Below, one piece after another: positions 24,823-32,063 of a stretch of 35,804 nt of DNA. The notes beneath the pieces were generated by a model. It was not told the origin of the DNA. It was given only the letters and a program-made list of their open reading frames with translations, and did no database searches. This stretch comes from an uncultured Methanomicrobiales archaeon (GTDB taxonomy: Archaea > Thermoplasmatota > Thermoplasmata > Methanomassiliicoccales > Methanomethylophilaceae): positions 1 to 35,804 of the forward strand of contig CALAVG010000057.1 in NCBI GenBank assembly GCA_937892275.1, in the 5' to 3' direction. Each line of letters opens with the position of its first letter. Position 1 is the first letter of the stretch. The translations under genes and the position numbers were made by a program.

Positions 24823-25716
24823 TCAGGCAGCCGGATATCCGGGGAAGCTGGGCATGGTGTTTGCGTCAGGTGATCCCCAGAAAATCATTCCGATGTACGA
24901 TTCACCAGCAGTGGTGATGAACTCCAGAGTGGTGTTATTGAATGCCCAAGCATCAGGAGATCCGCTGACTGCGTGATACTGGGCCCAATAATACCAGACT
25001 CCGCCACTTCCGGGATAGGACTCAAGACCAAGGAGATCTTCAATCCAGCCGTAGTTGCTGAAGTGGTTGCTCCATCCGTTCTGGGTGAAATACCACTGGA
25101 GTGCGGTGAGTGCATTGAAATTGGCATCCGAAAGACCGGTCTGAGTCTGAGTCACAGTCACCCAGAATCCAGTGTTGAAATCACTGATATTGTAACCACT
25201 AGGCAGAGTGGCTCCACTAATGATGTAATTATCTACCAGATAGTTGTATGCGGTGGAATCAATCTTGAAGTAATAATGGAAGGAAGTCGCAGGAGTGCTA
25301 GCACTGAGGTAAACCACTATTACAGCAGATGCGGTGTAAGTAGTGTCCCCAACAGTAATAGTGACCACGATTTCGATGGTTGCAACAGTCTTGCCCTGAG
25401 GCAGAGTGCCTGCGGCAACAGTATATGTTCCGTCGTTGTTGTTTATGAGCGAAACAAAGGTGGTTCCGTCATCCAGATCATGGAGAGTCCACACAGCACC
25501 GCTGGGGCTGACTCCAGTGGGCGTAGATGCGATCCACAAATCGACAGATGTGGGTGTGCCGGTCGTGTAAATTACGGCACTGTCTTTGTTCAAAGCCATT
25601 CCAGGCGAATTTCCTGTCAGTGCATCTGAATCCTCAGATGCCATGAAAGGAATCGCACAGGTCACCATGAGTATGGCAACCAAACCTGAGAGCAGTATTG
25701 ATGCTTTCCCATTCAT
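24823..25716 (-). CDS. Small secreted protein with transcobalamin-like domain, first gene of the cluster
   Basis: 297-aa secreted protein without a C-terminal membrane helix. A signal peptide (1-36, ending near SEDSDA) precedes an Ig-like beta domain (about 45-135). Residues about 140-275 (GFWVTV, NGWSNHF, GWIEDLLGLES, VWYYWAQYH, AWAFNNTTLEFI) align by pattern with the second domain of the giant protein at 7770-11570. I read this as a transcobalamin-like fold, which would make it a free extracellular ligand carrier; the family call is tentative. ATG at 25716 is chosen for the signal peptide and the AGGTGAT site before it; longer frames upstream cross the promoter region. Confidence 0.65.
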   Translation of the reverse strand: MNGKASILLSGLVAILMVTCAIPFMASEDSDALTGNSPGMALNKDSAVIYTTGTPTSVDLWIASTPTGVSPSGAVWTLHDLDDGTTFVSLINNNDGTYTVAAGTLPQGKTVATIEIVVTITVGDTTYTASAVIVVYLSASTPATSFHYYFKIDSTAYNYLVDNYIISGATLPSGYNISDFNTGFWVTVTQTQTGLSDANFNALTALQWYFTQNGWSNHFSNYGWIEDLLGLESYPGSGGVWYYWAQYHAVSGSPDAWAFNNTTLEFITTAGESYIGMIFWGSPDANTMPSFPGYPAA

Positions 25717-25774
25717 TGTATCACCTAAGTGATGTGATGGCGTTCGTCCTCCATGTACCTCCCCGGCCCCGTCG

Positions 25775-25788
25775 GAACGGTACCGTTC
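25775..25788. promoter_or_regulatory. Perfect palindrome in the leader of the surface cluster
   Basis: GAACGGTACCGTTC is a perfect 14-bp palindrome; with flanks it extends to 18 bp with one mismatched pair. It lies about 60 nt before the first gene and about 20-35 nt downstream of the start expected from the TATA box at 25833-25841, a typical place for an archaeal repressor site. The divergently encoded regulator at 26025 is a natural candidate to bind it. Confidence 0.45.
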
Positions 25789-25832
25789 GGATACACTCGG
25801 ACCTACCATCCAACTATCGAATGTCTTCGCAG

Positions 25833-25841
25833 CATATAAAC
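25833..25841 (-). promoter_or_regulatory. TATA box of the leftward surface/transport cluster
   Basis: On the minus strand GTTTATATGC preceded by A-rich sequence is a good archaeal TATA box. Transcription would begin near 25810, giving a leader of about 93 nt. Further AT-rich TATA-like sequences lie at about 25888-25930, so more than one promoter is possible. I looked for a cobalamin riboswitch in this leader and found no B12 box. Confidence 0.45.
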
Positions 25842-25990
25842 ATTATTTTTGGGTAATTTCTTACTTACTGTGGCATAATCCGCTTAGAATATATTTTCAT
25901 TATTTAAATATCGTATATAAATCATATTTAAAGAAAACACTATTTTACAATGAATTTTTTATGGATACATCAGTAGTACTCCATAATTTT

Positions 25991-25998
25991 ATTATAAT
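25991..25998 (+). promoter_or_regulatory. TATA box of the divergent regulator, probably leaderless
   Basis: ATTATAAT is centred 30 nt before the ATG at 26025, and no ribosome-binding sequence lies before that ATG. This spacing fits a leaderless transcript starting at or next to the start codon, common in archaea. Confidence 0.45.
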
Positions 25999-26024
25999 GT
26001 CCTTGCCTATCCTCCCCCATCACC

Positions 26025-26621
26025 ATGTTCCGCATCCTCGATCCCCCTCCCCGCCCCAAGCCCTACGGCGACGCCGACGCCGTGCACATCCTGGAGATCC
26101 TGGAAAGACATCTCGGCTCCGGGAAGAGGACGGGCAGGGACGAGGTCATCGACGCCGCGGGCCTCAGCGAGGGCTACACCCGCCTCATCCTCGGGAAACT
26201 GGAGGGGATGGGGTTGGTGGACGTCTCCCCCAGAGGGATGATCGTCACCCCCCTGGGATGCGATCTCCTACGGACCCTGGGATTCTCGCTCATGGAGATC
26301 GACCATACAGATTCCGCAATAGGGACGTACCAGGTCGCGCTGCTGCTGAAAGGAAAGGCAAAAATGATCGAGAAGGGTGTGGAGCAGAGGGATGCCGCCC
26401 TCAAATCGGGCGGCGACGGATGCACCACCATCATCCTCCGCGACGGGGAGCTCGTACTCCCTCCGGACTGGAGCATCGACGAGCATTCCCCGGAACTGGC
26501 GGCGCAGATTCGCTCCCACGGCATGGAGGAAGGGGATGTGGTGCTCATCGGAGGCAGCAACACCGGCAGGAGGGAAGCAGCCGTGGCGGCCAACTCCGCG
26601 GCGCTGGAGCTTGTAGGTTGA
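26025..26621 (+). CDS. DUF4443-like winged-helix regulator, divergent from the cluster
   Basis: 198-aa paralogue of the regulator at 6883-7773. An N-terminal winged helix (about 20-85: EVIDAAGLSEGYTRLILGKLEGMGLV) is followed by the shared ligand-type domain with YQVALLLKGKAKMIEKGVEQRDAALKSG and LAAQIRSHGMEEGDVVLIGGSN. It is divergent from the surface cluster with an AT-rich 300-bp region between, so control of that cluster is plausible. The paralogue at the far end of the cluster gives two related regulators bracketing it. The conserved RDAA...G...T.I and GD.V segments may bind a small ligand; which one is unknown. Confidence 0.65.
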   Translation: MFRILDPPPRPKPYGDADAVHILEILERHLGSGKRTGRDEVIDAAGLSEGYTRLILGKLEGMGLVDVSPRGMIVTPLGCDLLRTLGFSLMEIDHTDSAIGTYQVALLLKGKAKMIEKGVEQRDAALKSGGDGCTTIILRDGELVLPPDWSIDEHSPELAAQIRSHGMEEGDVVLIGGSNTGRREAAVAANSAALELVG

Positions 26622-26714
26622 CACCTAACGCTCTATGAATATTACGATGACAGACCGTTCTGCCAAAGGATACTTTAAATAATCGATAGAAGATAGATAA
26701 CTGTCCTGGTAAGC

Positions 26715-26759
26715 CCCGCAGAGTTGGCCGCTATCGGAGTGGCCCTTATAACCTGCGGG
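26715..26759. other. Nested inverted repeats after the DUF3800 gene
   Basis: CCCGCAG (26715-26721) and CTGCGGG (26753-26759) enclose GGCC (26726-26729) and GGCC (26741-26744). This would fold as a two-helix hairpin covering the end of the leftward DUF3800 gene and could stop transcription in the gap to the convergent regulator gene. Confidence 0.35.
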
Positions 26760-27324
26760 CGAAGGATATTTTGTCTTCTATCGTGGACAGTTTAGTGTCA
26801 CCGTGTTCGTATTTGGCTCTCACGGAACCGGCAACGAAATCTACCAGCTGCAGACACGGTGTGCTCTTGGAATCCCTCTTCCTGACATCGAGGGGATTCA
26901 CACCCGACCTGACGGAAGAATCGCGGACAATCTCCCTGAACCTTTCCGTCGAGATGAACCTGTTGTTGTCAAGATAGACCTTGACATCCCTGCAATTAAG
27001 GCGGGATAGGGCATCATCGACGACCTGGCATACCATCCTGTCATAGAGCTCGTTTCCGTACATAGGTGCATTTGACAATGGCTTGTTCTTTTTGATGACG
27101 GAATAGACAATACCGAATCTGCACTGGCTCATCGCTTCGAACAGCTCCAGAATCTCGTCCTCATCGGAATTATACCACTTGTGTTCCTTCCCGTCCTTCG
27201 GAATCGTCTTGTAAGCGCTTTTGAGATTACGCGTCCTGGGGAGGATCATGGCCGCCATGGCGAAATACTCGGAACCGTGAGGGCCCAAATCCCCGGATTC
27301 GTCGATAACCACGATGTCTGTCAT
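26746..27324 (-). CDS. DUF3800 family protein
   Basis: 192-aa protein of the DUF3800 family. VVIDESGDLG near the N-terminus, the KWYN and NRF regions and the closing LQLVDFVAGSVRAKYE are family landmarks; the family is thought to have an RNase H-like fold with acidic active-site residues (D7, E8 and D in QLVDF), and is common on mobile elements. Biochemical function is not established. Start at 27324 gives the usual N-terminus; an upstream ATG at 27378 would add 18 unrelated residues. A TATA-like ATTATAGT about 30 nt upstream on the minus strand suggests a leaderless message. Confidence 0.72.
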   Translation of the reverse strand: MTDIVVIDESGDLGPHGSEYFAMAAMILPRTRNLKSAYKTIPKDGKEHKWYNSDEDEILELFEAMSQCRFGIVYSVIKKNKPLSNAPMYGNELYDRMVCQVVDDALSRLNCRDVKVYLDNNRFISTERFREIVRDSSVRSGVNPLDVRKRDSKSTPCLQLVDFVAGSVRAKYEHGDTKLSTIEDKISFARRL

Positions 27325-27410
27325 TCTGTCATCGTTCCCGATTAACGTGTTACTATAATGAATTACCCGTTTATCCATGATAACCCACTGCTACGCCGAC
27401 AACGAATAGA

Positions 27411-27473
27411 CTCGGGTCGGGCGGTGACGGGTTCACCACCATGATCCTCCGCAACGGAGAAAATAGAAGATGA
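27411..27473 (+). pseudogene. Fragment of a third DUF4443-like regulator gene
   Basis: Translates as LGSGGDGFTTMILRNGEN..., matching LKSGGDGCTTIILRDGEL of the regulator at 26025-26621, with about 80 percent base identity over some 50 bp. It stops at TGA 27471-27473 and lacks the rest of the gene. The surrounding 27379-27605 holds no other gene. Confidence 0.65.
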
Positions 27474-27605
27474 AATGAATAAAAGAGCATATCCTGTCAC
27501 AAAACTACCCCTATAAACAGTCAGATATGTCTTTAAGTATCCGATATCCAATGGGCATACATCCTGATAAGACCCGTAAGCCGGCCGCCATGGGTGGCCA
27601 TTAAT

Positions 27606-29323
27606 CCTCACTTATGCATCGATTTGATAACAAGGGGTTCACTGGATGTTTACCCCGAGGGCTTCGAAGAGTTCCCTCTGGGCCTTGGTGACCTCGTTCA
27701 GTCTCCATTTCCCGCCGATGCACGAGATCTTCAGCTTCTTCAGGGTGTTCAGCACGTCCGGGACCCAGTAATCTCCCGCCAACCCCTTTTCCTTCAGCAG
27801 GTTTATCAGCGTCAGCCTGAGCCTTAGGGACAGGAAGTTCACCAGGAGTCCGCCTTCGGCGGAATCCTGGTCCGATTTACCTGTTATGCCCACGAACAGA
27901 TCCGACTGAAGCTGCGAGAAATCATATTCCACTCCGTTCCTGAGACGGTACTGCATCAACAGGTCCAGCCAATGCTTGTCCGACGTCGTTATCACCGCGA
28001 ACCTTCCGCAGGCGTTCTCCTTGGCGGATATCGCATTGCGTTTCCTCGTCACCACGGTCTTCCCGTTGCCGTCCGCGGCGAATTCCAGCAGGTCCGCGGT
28101 CTGCTGTTCCGTGCGTGTGAGCTTCTTCCTGGCGAAACGGTCGTATTCCGTACCGGACAGCCTGTTCTCGAGCTCCCCGATCCTCGAATACAGCGTGGCG
28201 ATCTCCTTTGTACGCTTCGAATCGTCCTGGAACACCAACGCCCTGATCGCCCCCGCGTCCCCCTCGGAGGCTTTCACCAGTCCGTCGTCCTCAAGTCTCA
28301 CGAATGTCTCGTATCCCCTCACCACCGACCGTGCCAGATAGTCCGTGTTCAGGGGCGAGTCTATCTCCCTGACGCTCTCTGATAAGAGCAGCTTGGAGAT
28401 GTTCACACGTGCAGGTATCGGCACGGTGAACCCCATTCCGCGTTCCAGCATCATCTGCACGTTGCCTATGCTGAAGAATCCCCTGTCCATCTCCAGTTCC
28501 ACGGGGGAACAGTCCATGGTCCGGAGGTCCGAGACGATGTTGTCCAGTGTGGATACGTCCGCCACCGAACCCGGATAGGTGCGGTAGCAGAACGGGAGGT
28601 TGTCCTCCATCGAATGCACCATGCCCAGATTGAACTGTCTGGATCCGGTGAGGTGGGTCTTCCTTCCTACCTCCGCATATTCGAGGTCCTCGGAATCCGT
28701 GCCCAGGCACACTATGTCGAAGATTACGCATCCGCTCTTCGGGGCGAGTTCGTTGAACAGGAGTTCCCTCTGCTCCGAAGCGTGGCCCACGGTCTGCAGG
28801 AACCGGCAGACCGACGATTGTTCGAAACCCCAGTCGACACCGAGAAGTTCCCGCAGGTAGGTGTCGTCTATGACATTCTCCATCTGGTTCACGGTCACGG
28901 GATCCACGATGCCCAGTATGGCCATGGCCAGCAGCCTCCTTCCGTCCCTCACCCCGTACACGTCATCCAGAGCGGACGTGAGTCCGCTCCTCTCCGCCAG
29001 CTGTACGAACAGCTGGTATGGTCCGTACACCGGACTGCAGCTGACCGTCCTGTTCCTGGCCGGTTCCTTCAGCAGATTGCCTTCGGCATCGCACACGCCC
29101 AGATACGTCCTGGTCTGTTTCGAGTTCTTCTTGACGGGATCCCAGACCCCCGTGACCTCGTACAGGTAGTATCTGCCGTTGCTCTGCTTCTGGACGACCT
29201 TGTAACTCATTGTTAAGAATGATAACAATGATTGTATAAAAACCCTCGTTCATTTCGGATTAGCCAGCATATCAAAAGTCCTTGTTACGATGACCTTGTT
29301 ATCAAGTCATTGCATGAGTGAGG
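27606..29323 (-). mobile_element. Insertion sequence 2 (IS1634-like), complete
   Basis: Inverted repeats at 27600-27635 and 29294-29329 match at 32 of 36 positions. Their outermost six bases, ATTAAT, are self-complementary and so also a direct repeat at both ends; they are most simply the 6-bp target duplication, leaving a 1718-bp element with 30-bp inverted repeats. The flanking bases further out do not match. One transposase fills the element. It is unrelated at the ends to IS1. Confidence 0.82.
27639..29210 (-). CDS. DDE transposase of IS2 (IS1634 type)
   Basis: 523-aa transposase. An N-terminal domain (SYKVVQKQSNGRYYLYEVTGVWDPVKKNSKQ..., trimmed here) typical of IS1634/ISH-type archaeal and bacterial transposases is followed by the DDE core: FDIVCLGTDS (first D), LEMDRGFFS (second D) and the C-terminal region with VEYDFSQLQSDLFVGITGK and LRLRLTLINLL. 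The usual YRRKW-like E motif appears as WLDLLMQYRLRNGVEYDF, so the catalytic glutamate is less clear. Start at 29210 (MSYKVV) is the usual family N-terminus; 29228 is possible. Intact reading frame. Confidence 0.82.
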   Translation of the reverse strand: MSYKVVQKQSNGRYYLYEVTGVWDPVKKNSKQTRTYLGVCDAEGNLLKEPARNRTVSCSPVYGPYQLFVQLAERSGLTSALDDVYGVRDGRRLLAMAILGIVDPVTVNQMENVIDDTYLRELLGVDWGFEQSSVCRFLQTVGHASEQRELLFNELAPKSGCVIFDIVCLGTDSEDLEYAEVGRKTHLTGSRQFNLGMVHSMEDNLPFCYRTYPGSVADVSTLDNIVSDLRTMDCSPVELEMDRGFFSIGNVQMMLERGMGFTVPIPARVNISKLLLSESVREIDSPLNTDYLARSVVRGYETFVRLEDDGLVKASEGDAGAIRALVFQDDSKRTKEIATLYSRIGELENRLSGTEYDRFARKKLTRTEQQTADLLEFAADGNGKTVVTRKRNAISAKENACGRFAVITTSDKHWLDLLMQYRLRNGVEYDFSQLQSDLFVGITGKSDQDSAEGGLLVNFLSLRLRLTLINLLKEKGLAGDYWVPDVLNTLKKLKISCIGGKWRLNEVTKAQRELFEALGVNIQ

Positions 29324-29411
29324 ATTAATGCTTACGGGCAAAGGACAACCTTTTCGAAATCGTTCCTGTTTAAATAATAAGGTAGTTTTCACCATTTTCA
29401 CAAGGTCATTT

Positions 29412-29957
29412 TCACCGTCTCGCCGGCCCCATCCTGATCGGATCCCTGCTGATGTCCCTGATCCTCAGGACTATGATCTCCAGAGGCACGCCGGTCTCCG
29501 CCGCGGCCTCCACGCACCCTTTTCCCTCGGAATACAGGGCAACGGCATGCTGGAGGTCCTCCTCGCTGTAGATTTTGCGGGGCTTTGAAAGAACCCCTCT
29601 CCAATCCGTGGATTTGCATTTGGGGCACATGTACGGCCTGGAACCCCCGCGGGAGATCCATTTGTGACCGCACCTCACGCAGGAGACCTCCTGCCTCCGG
29701 CTGACGTTCCATTCGGTGGATCTGCAGGAGGGGCATCTGCGCGGTATCGAGTTTCCGCGGCTCCGCCAGGTGTGCCCGCAGACCATGCACATACGGTCGG
29801 TCCTGCATATCTCCCCGGCACGGTCGTCGCAGAACGATCTGCCGCAGAAGGGGCACTTGATTATCCTGTCGGGTTCTTCCTGTTTCAAAACGATGTCTCC
29901 GAGGATGGGATGGGGTGCGTTGTAATAAAACCTCTTGGACAGATATTCAATAGTCAA
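29412..29957 (-). CDS. Multi zinc-ribbon protein with C-terminal helix-turn-helix
   Basis: 181-aa protein with repeated CxxC knuckles: CPFC, CMVC, CPSC, CVRC and CPKC, forming at least two and probably three zinc ribbons between residues about 35 and 125. W-x-SRG occurs between knuckles (TWRSRG, KWISRG), so the ribbons are internal repeats. The C-terminal 50 residues (SEEDLQHAVALYSEGKGCVEAAAETGVPLEIIVLRI) look like a helix-turn-helix. It is probably a DNA-binding protein of the island. The N-terminus is uncertain: the open frame begins at a TTG without a ribosome site. Confidence 0.55.
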   Translation of the reverse strand: MTIEYLSKRFYYNAPHPILGDIVLKQEEPDRIIKCPFCGRSFCDDRAGEICRTDRMCMVCGHTWRSRGNSIPRRCPSCRSTEWNVSRRQEVSCVRCGHKWISRGGSRPYMCPKCKSTDWRGVLSKPRKIYSEEDLQHAVALYSEGKGCVEAAAETGVPLEIIVLRIRDISRDPIRMGPARR

Positions 29958-29967
29958 CGGTGGACAT

Positions 29968-30165
29968 TCATCGATCCTGATTACTTTTTAGAGGTTTCAG
30001 CACCACGCGGGACATGTATTTCTGAGCTAAACTATACATCGTATCATAGTTCCCCGCAAAAGCCCTGTCTTCTTCCCCCAAAGACTCGACTTTCCCCAGA
30101 TAAACGCAGATAGCAACTCTGCATGTTTTCACCAGATCCTCCGTCTGAGATAACCAAGGTTTATC
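29968..30165 (-). pseudogene. Remnant of an RHH-regulator paralogue
   Basis: Minus-strand translation gives LSQTEDLVKTCRVAICVYLGKVE, matching FRSEEMEYVVRTCRLAISEYLGKI of the intact gene at 32064-32588 (shared core V-T-C-R-A-I-Y-L-G-K). Just upstream, NLGYLR continues the match to SNYLF but in another frame, showing a frameshift. The DNA-binding N-terminus is missing. This is the only recognisable content of the 365-bp gap 29958-30322. Confidence 0.6.
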
Positions 30166-30322
30166 AGCAGCACCTCAATGATTACTTTATCATGCATTTG
30201 ATTACAAATTGCGCCTCTGGCATAATACTGTAGAATCTCCAACTCCCGTGATTCTGTGCTCATGGTGAAATATGCCTCCGATTGTTGCTACGTGCGATGT
30301 TGATAGACACACGCCGTAAATA

Positions 30323-31090
30323 ATGAACGCTTTCAGAAACACAAAACAAAATGATTATAGATTTCCGACTGCATACAATATCGACGGAGAGATGAATACC
30401 AACCCCAATCAGATAGATAGAGTGATCTTTCAGGCGAGATTTCCGGCAATGTTGGAAATCGACAGGCGCATCGACGAATTCCAAGGTTTGCTGCGCGGTA
30501 GATATCCTAACTACCAGAGGACTCAACCTGTGCCTTCAGGTCTGGGAATTACTGCCATCCCTGCGATATCGGATCATATCCTTTTCACAGATGATGGCAT
30601 TTGGACGGTAACTCTGTCCGTAGATTCCGTTAGCCTGACGTGCTCCAAATACAAAGATTGGTCGGAATTCAAAACCAATCTCGATCAAGTAATCGATGCG
30701 TTCAGGGAACTCTTCGATGTGAAAAGAAGTAATCGCATAGGATTGAGATACATCAATGCGATTCGTCCTTCAGCTCTCGGTCTGAAAAAACCGCAAGATG
30801 CGGTCAATGAAAAATACAGAAACGCGATGGAAACGAATCTCGAATCTCCAGTGAACGTCAATATGACTCTAAGTTACGAACTGACCGACGATATCAGAGG
30901 CAGAACAGTGTTGACCGAAATAATGTTCAACGACGGAGAGAAGGGATTGCTCATCGATGACGACGTATTCATTGAGGTCCAACGCCCAATCGAAAGAATG
31001 AATGACATCACCGATGAGTTGAACAGACTGTCTCTAGAGGTATTCAAAAAGATGGCCTCTGAGGAACTACAAAAGAAGGTGATACTGTGA
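30323..31090 (+). CDS. TIGR04255 family protein
   Basis: 255-aa protein recognisable as the sporadically distributed TIGR04255 family by VIFQARFPAMLEID near the N-terminus, FQGLLRGRYPNYQ, the Y-K-D-W-S-E-F segment and RIGLRYINAIRP. The family's function is not established. A start at 30392 (MNTNPNQ) would match the usual family N-terminus better than 30323; neither has a clear ribosome site. It is the first of three overlapping genes of lower GC than their surroundings, which suggests a cassette acquired as a unit. Confidence 0.7.
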   Translation: MNAFRNTKQNDYRFPTAYNIDGEMNTNPNQIDRVIFQARFPAMLEIDRRIDEFQGLLRGRYPNYQRTQPVPSGLGITAIPAISDHILFTDDGIWTVTLSVDSVSLTCSKYKDWSEFKTNLDQVIDAFRELFDVKRSNRIGLRYINAIRPSALGLKKPQDAVNEKYRNAMETNLESPVNVNMTLSYELTDDIRGRTVLTEIMFNDGEKGLLIDDDVFIEVQRPIERMNDITDELNRLSLEVFKKMASEELQKKVIL

Positions 31091-31563
31091 CTATTACCAC
31101 CACAAGAAATGATATTTCTGATTACAAACTGATCTCTATCGATAACCTGGGCACCGTTGGTTGTCCTTCATGCAACGCGGAATGCTTCTACGTCCCACAA
31201 GGTTCCAGGCACATGATGGACGCTCTTAGGCAAGAGATCAAATCGATAGAATCACCCGTCATAAGGAATCAGGTAGAATCCTTGTGCTCACAGATTTCGG
31301 TCGGACTGATAAGGCTCGACGTCCAGGACACATTGCCGGAATTCCACATTGTAAAAGAAGATGATGAATTCTATATGGAATGGATTTTCGATTTCTACAG
31401 ATTCGGTTTCGACTTCTATGAGGATGAGTCCCGCTCCGGATGGTTCGTTACCATAAGGCAGGACGGGGCCCCGTACAGGAACCATGGAAAATTCAACAAC
31501 GATTACCGCTCTGTAGTAGAGTTTGCCCTAAGAATCGTATCGGCGGCGAATTATGAGAGATGA
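31087..31563 (+). CDS. Hypothetical protein, second gene of the TIGR04255 cassette
   Basis: 158-aa protein, not recognised. CPSCNAECF (about 26-34) is a possible metal or zinc site, and an aromatic acidic stretch (FYMEWIFDFYRFGFDFYED) lies at about 94-112. It begins with GTG overlapping the previous stop (GTGA), and its 3' end overlaps the next gene by 11 nt, so the three products should be made together and may form a complex. Confidence 0.6.
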   Translation: MTITTTRNDISDYKLISIDNLGTVGCPSCNAECFYVPQGSRHMMDALRQEIKSIESPVIRNQVESLCSQISVGLIRLDVQDTLPEFHIVKEDDEFYMEWIFDFYRFGFDFYEDESRSGWFVTIRQDGAPYRNHGKFNNDYRSVVEFALRIVSAANYER

Positions 31564-31996
31564 CGGATATCCGGACAATTGGGCGAGAGGGATATCCAAA
31601 AACAGGTATCTCAGCAAGGATTCTGAGCACCCGCTGAAACCCGTGACGTTCGAGTACATGAAGAATCGGGAGAATGGCATGGGAGAGATTTCCATTATAT
31701 GGCTGGAAAACAGAGAGGCAGAAGAGATAGCCAAAAACATGCTCAAGCGCAACTCAGACGAGTTGATGTTCATTCTGGGATTCGCAGTCATGATGACGAA
31801 TAAAATGGATGAAATCATATCCGACCCATACTACGGAGGGAACGTCACTTATTGCCATGCTCCGTCCCACAGTAACCCTTACCACGGGCACATATGCATC
31901 CCATTGAAAAAGGATGAACTGGCAAGGCAACTGGCATCGGAACTGGCGGATAACGCTGCCCTATACCGGTATGATGAATCACTTCCGGTGGGATGA
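31553..31996 (+). CDS. Hypothetical protein, third gene of the TIGR04255 cassette
   Basis: 147-aa protein, not recognised. A histidine-rich loop CHAPSHSNPYHGHICIP (about 102-118) could bind metal; a helical C-terminus follows. The ATG at 31553 lies 11 nt inside the preceding gene. Length, overlap and shared low GC tie it to the two genes before it. Confidence 0.6.
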   Translation: MRDDGYPDNWARGISKNRYLSKDSEHPLKPVTFEYMKNRENGMGEISIIWLENREAEEIAKNMLKRNSDELMFILGFAVMMTNKMDEIISDPYYGGNVTYCHAPSHSNPYHGHICIPLKKDELARQLASELADNAALYRYDESLPVG

Positions 31997-32063
31997 TTTT
32001 CTTTCGGCAGAAAAACACGAGCACATTACGGAATACACCGAAAATACGTATGGTGCAGTCTGC

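Noticed and set aside
25717..25900. Cobalamin riboswitch in the cluster leader
   Set aside because: GCCACAG near 25870 on the minus strand resembles part of the B12 motif, but the B12 box and surrounding helices are absent and it lies upstream of the likely transcription start.
2049..29323. Compound transposon carrying the surface cluster between the two insertion sequences
   Set aside because: The inverted repeats and transposases of the two elements differ, and each has its own target-type direct repeat, so they inserted separately.
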